From Scatophagus argus (Eukaryota > Chordata > Actinopteri > Scatophagidae): DNA of 64,000 nucleotides. The position numbers and the translations under genes are program-made. Shown one piece after another: positions 53,711 to 64,000 of this stretch (positions are counted from its first letter, which is position 1; every line of letters starts with the position of its first letter). The stretch lies in NCBI RefSeq assembly GCF_020382885.2, contig NC_058504.1:22619545-22683544 (forward strand), in the 5' to 3' direction. The notes under the pieces were generated by a model. That model saw nothing but the letters and a program-made list of their open reading frames with translations, searched no databases and was not told the origin of the DNA.

Positions 53711-54427
53711 CTGAAATAGGCGGTAGATGATAACATTAGCATCAGCTGATCGGAAATAATCTAATTTATTTTGAGGTTTTATTGTTTACGTATCTGAACG
53801 TTAATGCAGCCGCTGAACTGCACCGCAATTAAGTGATAACTGCGAACAGAAGAGAAAACACGTGGACGGTAAGCGAAGATGCTAACTACTGCTAACTGTC
53901 AGATGCTAACCGCTAACTGTTGTTACCGGTGCTGTGATCCGTTCCTCCATCGGAAGTTTTAAACCTTAGCTGAACCCAAAGTCAGCCCAAACCCCCAACT
54001 TGTCCCTCTTAACTAAATAGACACTCATCATTTATTTAGAAAGCCTAAAACGTCAGACCGCAGGTGCACAGGAAACGCTTTATAAAGGGAAGAAGATTTT
54101 TACAGAACATTTGCTACAGTCGGTTGCTAGCTAACTGAATGCTAATGGTTGTGGAAGGAGGCTAACGTCAGAATGTTTGACTGTTTAACTGTCAGGTTTT
54201 AGTCAGATTACATGGTTAGCTAAGTAACAGTTATTTAACTAAGTAAACTTTAAACTGTTCAGCGTAATACTTAATTCTCAGCGTGTGTTGATGGCCACAG
54301 ACTCGTCAGATGTGCTCTCAGATTCACGTTTACAGTCAGACAGATGGTCTGCCTGTGGATTAGCCTCGATATGTTTCTCTTGAACATCTGTGTCTGTTTC
54401 TTCTGCAGGGTCTCCAGTGTCTCTGAT

Positions 54428-57400
54428 ATGAGCAGCGCTGTAAGTTTTCTTCTTCATCTCTTAAAACAACTATTACATTGCTCTCTAAAATTCCTATAAG
54501 GTACAATATCCAATGAAATAAGGAACATTTACCTAAACAAATTCAACTGTTATTCTTACATTTCAAAGGACTTTACAATACTCCTTGGACAAGGAGACAG
54601 GGTTTATCATAGTGCCTGAATATATATCAACATACCACATCCTGGGGGGCAGTGAGTGACTAAGATACACAAACTGTGCACAAACATACATTTACTTGAA
54701 AACATGTTTCTGTTTGTATAGTTCTCACTCATTTGTTTTTTTTTATATCAAAATTCCATACCATGTCAATAAAGCCCCTTTGAATTGAAATGAAGCAGAT
54801 AAGAAGAGAGGAAGAGTAGTCAGTTGTGAGCAGTAGCCTGGCTGTTCGCACAAGGAGTGCATTTCTGCACACCAGTCAAACAAGAAATTCTGCTCCTCTG
54901 CACTTGGCTCTGGGCTTTCTGTGTATCCTGGGTGGCGTGAGAGAGAAGGATGAAGCCATGTTTCATCAGCGATCCAATTGATTGACTGGCCTGCATGAGA
55001 GAATGTAAAGCGAAATGTTGATTCATGTACACAAGCAAAAGGCTTAAACTTAATGAAAAGCTCACAAAGCCTGATGAAGAAAACCTGAGTTACCAAAGAA
55101 AGTGGATGACCACCGTCATGATACTCATCTGCTGTGGTTGTCATTTTAGGATTTGTCAAGCTTGCTTCATAGTATAGGGCTCGAAAGGGCACGTGATCTC
55201 ACAATGTATTGTGTGCCGTGTTTGCCATTTTTGCAGGCAAACGTTTTTTGCTTACATTACTTTGCGTTAGATACGGTGATGTAAGAGAGAGAGGGACACA
55301 CCCTGAAAAAATGGGCCGTACAAAAGAGAAAGACAATGGACGTACCGAGACAAGCTGGAGCCTGTTCCAAAGGCTCGGTACCTCGAAAAAATTAATAGAA
55401 CTGGTGGAATCGATACATATGAGAACGTGTAGTGATATTCATCTGGGTTTGCATATTGTATTATCATTTGTTACCTCATTTGCAGTGTTATTTATCTGTT
55501 TGCACACAGTCTTTTGCTGATGGCACCTTATTTGCACTGTTACTGGGACTTCAACGGTGTCACTGCACTGCACAAGACTGATTGTAACAAACTGAAAAGA
55601 CTTTAAAACAAGAAGTGTTCAGACATGACTGCTTGAGTAAATAGGATGGTCTCAATTAAAGGAGTTGGAATATCGTTTCATATATTGCTAGTGAACTATA
55701 ATAGTTATTATCACCATCAGGCACAGTTTTATTAACTTTCTTTGTAAAGTGCAGGCCTGGTGTTTGTCGCCATATGAGCAAGTAGCAGGTGAGGAGATTT
55801 TCCTGTGCCTGACATATCAATGACATGTTAAGGACAAATAGAAATAAGCAGAGGAAGATTAACAGCCATTCATTTTATTTTCAGAAAAACACCACCAACA
55901 CCAGTCTGAAAATGTCATGAACACACCAACATGTCAGGTGATCGCGTTGAAAGTGATGTTTGGTCGTCTCACGGCTACTCTCCAGGCCGTTCTTCATCTC
56001 CTTGTTAGCTCACAGATCCGAGGTCCTTGGCTTTGCTTTCACGTTGGAAATGAGAAAAATCTCACCCCATCGTTTTTTAACCGAAGCGATCATGTGAACG
56101 ATTGTGGCAGTTAACGACACAGCACGTTTGCACCATGTTTTAACTTGTTAAAACAAAACAACGGAACACAAGAGCAGCGTCACACATGCAGCTGGCTTAA
56201 ACACACTTTTCAGTTGCCCACAATGCATTGCGGTTTTCCCACTCTGCTACATCACACTTTTGAGCCCTATAGAGCCCAGCTGACTGGAGTTTCTGTTAAC
56301 TCAGACAGACAGACAGAAACCCTTTGTCACGTGTGGAGGTGGATAGAGCCCTGCTCACCACCGTGTTGTAATTAGTGTGTGTTATGATATGTGTGTTCAG
56401 GCTCAGAGGAAGAGGAGGACTACAGGAAGTCCTCTCGTTTCCAGACCCAGCACCAAGACTAGCAGAAGGGCTAACACAAGGAGGACAGCTAACGCTAACA
56501 GAGCAGCTAACGGGAACAGAGCAGCTAGCAGAGTGGCTAACAGGGCAGCTAACATTAGTAGGACGTCTGATGGTGACCCTCCCACAGAGACCATCGACGT
56601 GATGGACAACACTGAGGACAGTCAGTACATTTTGGTGTTTTGGTTCTGTTATTGATTAGCGTCCTCCGATCTCAGCAATAATCAATAACTAATATGTCTT
56701 CAGGTGTGGAGGAGGTGGTGGATCTGACCTGTGAGGCATCAGAAACTGCTGTCGTTGACCTGACCAACAACGACTCAGTGCTGGTAATTACTACACATGG
56801 AGAGGAACACACACTGAACAGTTGGTAACTAGTTGTCGATCTGTCAGGGGAAAACTAACTGTTCTTCCTCTGCTGTTGTTTGTGTTTATTATTCTTCTTC
56901 TGCTGCTGTGATGATCCAGCTGGTGGATGAAGGTAAAACTTCTTATTCTTCCTGAGTTTCATTTGACAGGCAACATGTTAAAGTAATGTTCCACTGAAGG
57001 AACAGTCCAACATTTATCTTGGTGCCCTCCATCAGGTACTCGGAACAGGAGGGTCACCACAGGTGAGAGTTACGTTGTCAGCAGCGATGAAGATGAGGAC
57101 ATACCGCATGTCCTCAGCACTTCAATAGCTCCCTCTCTACATACCAGTAGCTCATCCAGGTAACAGATCTACAACAGAACTGATCCACCTGATCCCTGCT
57201 AAAAAGATCTTTAAAGTACTTGCAGTTAATCGACCTCAGTAGAAATCAGAGCCTCTCTGTGTTTCAGGTCGACTCCAGGGACGATCAGCTGTCCCATCTG
57301 TTTGGACTCGTACTCTGAGGTGAGACTCAAACACACCTGTTACACAAATGAAGAGCATATAGAAGCCTGTGCCCTGATTGGCTGGTTGTTCTTTCCTTCA

Positions 57401-57553
57401 CAGATCACTGAGAGCGGCCGATTGGTTGTTTCCACAAAATGCGGTCACGTTTTCTGCAGCCAATGTCTGAGAGACACTCTGACATCATCACACACCTGTC
57501 CCACCTGCAGGAAAAGACTGACCCACCGCCAGTATCACCCCCTCTACATCTGA
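54428..57553 (+). CDS. rnf4: SUMO-targeted E3 ubiquitin ligase RNF4
   Basis: Nuclear RING ligase that ubiquitylates poly-SUMO-modified proteins, for example PML. Seven coding exons join in phase to 216 residues: 54428-54439, 56401-56620, 56704-56783, 56920-56932 (13 bases), 57036-57159, 57268-57319 and 57404-57553. A non-coding exon ends at 53868 with donor GTAAGC. SUMO-interaction motifs appear in a row: TIDVMD, EEVVDLTCE, TAVVDLTNND and SVLLVDE. The RING is CPIC...CGHVFCSQC...CPTCRK, and the end HRQYHPLYI matches the family. The phospho-switch-like VVSSDEDED is kept. Odd: the N-terminus between the basic start (AQRKRRTTGS) and the first SIM holds a long Ala/Asn/Arg repeat not in the human protein. 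An AATAAA is at 57843. Confidence 0.96.
54440..56400. other. rnf4 intron 1 with repeat debris and an unexplained open frame
   Basis: GTCAATAAAGCCCCTTTGAAT at about 54764 is a retroposon 3' tail in plus orientation. On the minus strand, 54743-55192 is open for 149 codons (includes QSINWIADETWLHPSLSRHP) but I recognise no family. An 8-base inverted repeat, GTACCGAG/CTCGGTAC, lies at 55342-55349 and 55374-55381. The rest shows nothing clear. Confidence 0.4.
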
Positions 57554-57559
57554 CATCAC

Positions 57560-58870
57560 TCTAACATCATCACACACCTGAGCTGCTGTTGTTTTCCAGT
57601 GACATCATCAGATCAGGAGCTGCTGAATTTTTTTTATTCTGAATCAAAAATCTGTCAGAGCAGCATTAAAAGAGTGATACCTGTTTGATTATTGATTGAT
57701 GTATATTATTGATTATAATGAATATATTTGATAGAGTTTATTCTTCAGTTTTCAGCTCAATTTTGTGTTTTCATTTGTCTGAGATCATCTATTAAGAGCT
57801 GAACATTATTTTGTATTGTGGTTAATAATGTGTTCAAGTACCAATAAATTCTTTTCAGTTCTCTGAAAAGTTGAGTATTTTTTTTCTTTCAGTAGTTTTT
57901 TTTTTTTTTTTTTACTGACGACAAACAACACCAGACACAACATCAAATAGTACACAGACCCCTAACAGTAACTTCTCCAGTGGAGCATCATCTGTAGTTG
58001 GACTGTGCTCAAAGGTTCAAAAATTAACTGTAGGACTATAATGGAATAAATGATAATAACATTAGTTAAATGCCAATTGAAAAAGAATTAAAACTCAGGT
58101 TTGTTGTTTTCAGAGCTTTTTTATTTGAAGCTCTTTGTGTAACGTGATTGTACAGCAGCTGTTAGTGTAGAGTGATGCAGCCTGTGATGTCATAGCATCC
58201 TGTAGTTCTCTTATCACACCAGTTTGTTTGTATACATCTTGTGACTATTGAGTCACTTCAGAATCAGGTCATAAGACTTTCACCTGACACAATCTCTGCT
58301 GCTGATTGGCTGGAACATTAACACGGAATGACGTTATCCCGAGCACCTTCTAGAAGAAAAAAAACAAACAAAGCTGAAACAAAGGTCTGATGATCATTAT
58401 GTGCTACAGCAATAGTGTTCAAATGAGTAACTTAAGAGTTGTTTTTGTCTATTGCACTTGTTTATTCTGAATTACATTTTGTAAATATTTTTTCAGTTAT
58501 TCAGCATTTCACATGTTTAATGGCATGTAATATATATACAGTTTATTGTTTATTTATCTCTATTTAATTTTCTGAACAAAAGCATAAAATATGTTAACAT
58601 AGAAACCGTCATATGCCTCTCATTCGTTATTAGTACATTTTAGAACAAAAACAATAAGTCGAGCCATTGATTCAACAGAACAATTGAACGCACAAACACC
58701 TTTTTCCTAATTAATTTAAGTCATCTAACGTTATTAAATCTTCATGTTTTTGTACTTTATTAAACATTTTAGATTTCAGTTACAGCTTGAATCTTTCATC
58801 ATGCGTCTCATAACGATGACGCTGCAGTATTTTTCTTTATATGAACGCCAATCCAGTTAAACCTGATTGG
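57560..58870. other. rnf4 3' UTR and sqstm1 upstream gap
   Basis: The rnf4 3' UTR ends near 57865, after AATAAA at 57843. The rest is AT-rich with poly-T at about 57890-57913. No gene seen. Confidence 0.55.
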
Positions 58871-58875
58871 TGAGG

Positions 58876-58896
58876 TGACTCAGAGGGGAAATTCCC
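58876..58896 (+). promoter_or_regulatory. sqstm1: AP-1-like TGACTCA site beside a palindromic kappa-B site upstream of sqstm1
   Basis: TGACTCA at 58876-58882 (the AP-1/Maf core of antioxidant elements) lies three bases from GGGAAATTCCC at 58886-58896, a perfect NF-kappaB palindrome. Both lie about 300 bases before the sqstm1 start codon. Mammalian SQSTM1 is known to be induced by NRF2 through an antioxidant response element. Whether these two sites work here is inference. Confidence 0.5.
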
Positions 58897-59186
58897 TCAT
58901 TCCCTCAAAGTGCATAGTCATTCCTCGGCTTCTCATTGGTCTTGTGGGCTGGACTTCGTCAACGAACCAATGGGAGGCCGCGCAGATATTCACTCGTGCT
59001 GACTATGTGGGCGTTTATCGCGGAAGTAAACAAGAAGGAGCTCGAGAGGATTTAAAGCTGCGTCACAAAGTTTTTCATCGTGGTTCAGAGAGTCTTAAAG
59101 TCTCGAGAAGTTCGTGTTTTCTACCTGAAGTTTGGTTCGATTTGCTTCAGATCAGAGTCTGCGGTGTACCTGTTAACTGGAGCACA

Positions 59187-62670
<3,484 letters not shown>

Positions 62671-63181
62671 TGACATCAGCATGATGCATCTGATGACATC
62701 ATCATCTTACCATCATTATTATAACAAATGAAATCTAACCTTGATTTAAACTACAGTCAGATATTCCTGCTTCCTGTAACAAGTGTATAATCTGTAATCT
62801 GGTGACTGTCCCTAATCAATACTTTGTCTCATAATTCAATCACTTTAACTCATTGATTATGGTTTCTCATCTTTATTTTCGTTTCATATTGCTGTTTTGG
62901 TTTAATCTGAACAATAAAAACATGAAGAACTGAACTTGCTGGAGTTTTTAAATTTAAAGTGAAGTTCACTGCCTTCTGATCAATAAATCTGCTCACATGT
63001 TCAGAAGCAGGCGTTCGCATATGAGCACTTTCTCATTCATGCAGTCTATAGTCTAAATACAAAGAGAATATGTTCATGTTAACAGTGACAGTTATCCTCC
63101 AACACTTCACAGATTTAGTGAATGGATAATTCAGAGCTGAAACGATTGGCTGATTAATTGATTAGTCAGTTGTCTAAAACG
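62671..63181. other. Convergent 3' UTRs of sqstm1 and the mrnip-like gene
   Basis: Plus-strand AATAAA at 62913-62918 serves sqstm1. TTTATT at 62872-62877 is a minus-strand AATAAA that could serve the opposite gene. If both are used, the two transcripts overlap tail-to-tail by some tens of bases. No other feature seen. Confidence 0.5.
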
Positions 63182-63724
63182 TCAGCATGTAAAAAACTCA
63201 TCGTCAAAGTCATCTCCACTCTGAAACATGGAGGAAACAGTAAGCATGGGGTGGGGCCTGGCCAGTGGTGGAGTCTGTTGGATGGTGTCATTGTGGGACA
63301 GAGAGGCAGCCTCACACATGGACTGACTCCTCCCATTGACAGACAACTCCTCCCCCTCTTCATGCACCTGACAGTCAGAACTGAGAAAACGAGCCCATCT
63401 GCTCACTGGACCAGAACTCACACTGGGAGTGTTAACACTTTTCTTACTGGGAGGACTGGTGCTGTTCTTACTGGTGCTTCTCAGATTGGGATGACTGGTG
63501 TTGTTCAGGCTGGGAGGACTAGTGCTTCTCAGATTGGGATGACTGGTGTTGTTCAGGCTGGGAGGACTAGTGCTTCTCAGATTGGGATGACTGGTGTTGT
63601 TCAGGCTGGGAGGACTAGTGCTTCTCAGATTGGGATGACTGGTGCTGTTCAGGATGGGAGGACTGGTGGTTGTGTTTATAGCTGAGGGTTTAACAGGCCT
63701 CTTCATCAGACTGGACCAGTTTGA
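63182..63724 (-). CDS. mrnip: Last exon of an MRNIP-like gene (MRN complex interacting protein), partial
   Basis: The exon begins after a clear acceptor (CTCTCTGCAG on the minus strand) with SNWSSLMKRPVKPS and ends GDDFDDEFFTC-stop. It carries SRWARFLSSD and an acidic FDD-type C-terminus, which I associate with MRNIP, a nuclear protein that aids MRE11-RAD50-NBS1 in DNA repair. The tail-to-tail position next to SQSTM1 matches mammals and is the main support. The zinc-ribbon N-terminal exons would lie right of the window. Most of the exon is a 16-residue repeat (NTSHPNLRSTSPPSLN). The identification is likely but not proven from one low-complexity exon. Confidence 0.7.
   Translation of the reverse strand, partial: SNWSSLMKRPVKPSAINTTTSPPILNSTSHPNLRSTSPPSLNNTSHPNLRSTSPPSLNNTSHPNLRSTSPPSLNNTSHPNLRSTSKNSTSPPSKKSVNTPSVSSGPVSRWARFLSSDCQVHEEGEELSVNGRSQSMCEAASLSHNDTIQQTPPLARPHPMLTVSSMFQSGDDFDDEFFTC
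63451..63668 (-). repeat. mrnip: 48-bp coding minisatellite in mrnip
   Basis: Three perfectly identical 48-base units (63491-63538, 63539-63586 and 63587-63634) are flanked by partial, diverged units on both sides. Because 48 is a multiple of three, copy changes keep the frame. Each unit adds 16 Ser/Asn/Pro-rich residues. Confidence 0.95.
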
Positions 63725-64000
63725 CTGCAGAGAGAAGTCAATATGTGAAACTGATTGTTTAAAAGAACAGTCCAACATTTTCTCTGTGTTTAATAATGTG
63801 TGGAGTTCCTCTGAGAAACATCCTGAGTCCTCTGTTCGTTTTATCAAACCTGTACCTCACTACTGTACTGCAACATTATCATCACAAAAATAAAACAAAA
63901 TGTAACAGACTTTTTATATTTACATATGTCAATATGTTGATTTGTGTACATATGCAGCTCTGTTGTTAAACTGTTAGCAGCTGAGATGATCAGTGGGTCT

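Noticed and set aside
55342-55381. 8-base inverted repeat as a transposon end or RNA hairpin
   Set aside because: It is too short, with no target duplication or partner; it is expected by chance in a window this size.
58875-59186. In-frame N-terminal extension of sqstm1
   Set aside because: The frame is open but has no ATG before 59187, and the vertebrate PB1 domain starts at MSVTVKAYLL. Treated as 5' UTR.

Overview
The window is vertebrate nuclear DNA and almost certainly from a teleost, most likely a percomorph-type fish. The genes are split by many GT-AG introns, and the proteins are close to vertebrate orthologues. A selenot2-type selenoprotein T paralogue, fish-type LINE/SINE tails and abundant (GT)n, (CT)n and (TATC)n tracts point the same way. 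No bacterial, viral-genome or CRISPR content was seen. All gene models below were spliced by eye from the sequence, without transcript data.

Layout, left to right. 13-9707 (-): elp1, the Elongator scaffold, whose 3' end lies beyond the left edge. 11704-13710 (-): a one-domain Kazal inhibitor (SPINK-like). 15311-24527 (+): polr2b, the RNA polymerase II second-largest subunit. 25670-30061 (-): igfbp7, tail-to-tail with polr2b as in human 4q12. 31605-35504 (-): cox18, a mitochondrial COX2 insertase. 36562-38918 (+): a selenoprotein T gene with an in-frame UGA and a SECIS element at 40202-40265. 41820-47412 (-): a nine-exon gene I do not recognise, with a Cys-rich tail. 48190-53395: a graveyard of LINE copies, one split by a solo LTR. 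54428-57553 (+): rnf4, a SUMO-targeted ubiquitin ligase. 59187-62670 (+): sqstm1/p62. 63182-63724 (-): the last exon of a gene that looks like mrnip, the known mammalian neighbour of SQSTM1.

The genes do not form one pathway. elp1 and polr2b share transcription and translation support. rnf4, sqstm1 and mrnip all touch ubiquitin or DNA-damage quality control, but they are neighbours by chromosome history rather than by operon. The most useful points for a second look are the unrecognised Cys-rich gene, the complete Sec/SECIS pair, and lineage-specific coding repeats in cox18, rnf4, sqstm1 and mrnip. Also worth checking are an AP-1-like/kappa-B site pair ahead of sqstm1 and the nested retroelement cluster. 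Nothing here is clearly a new molecular system; the unrecognised gene is the best candidate for something undescribed.
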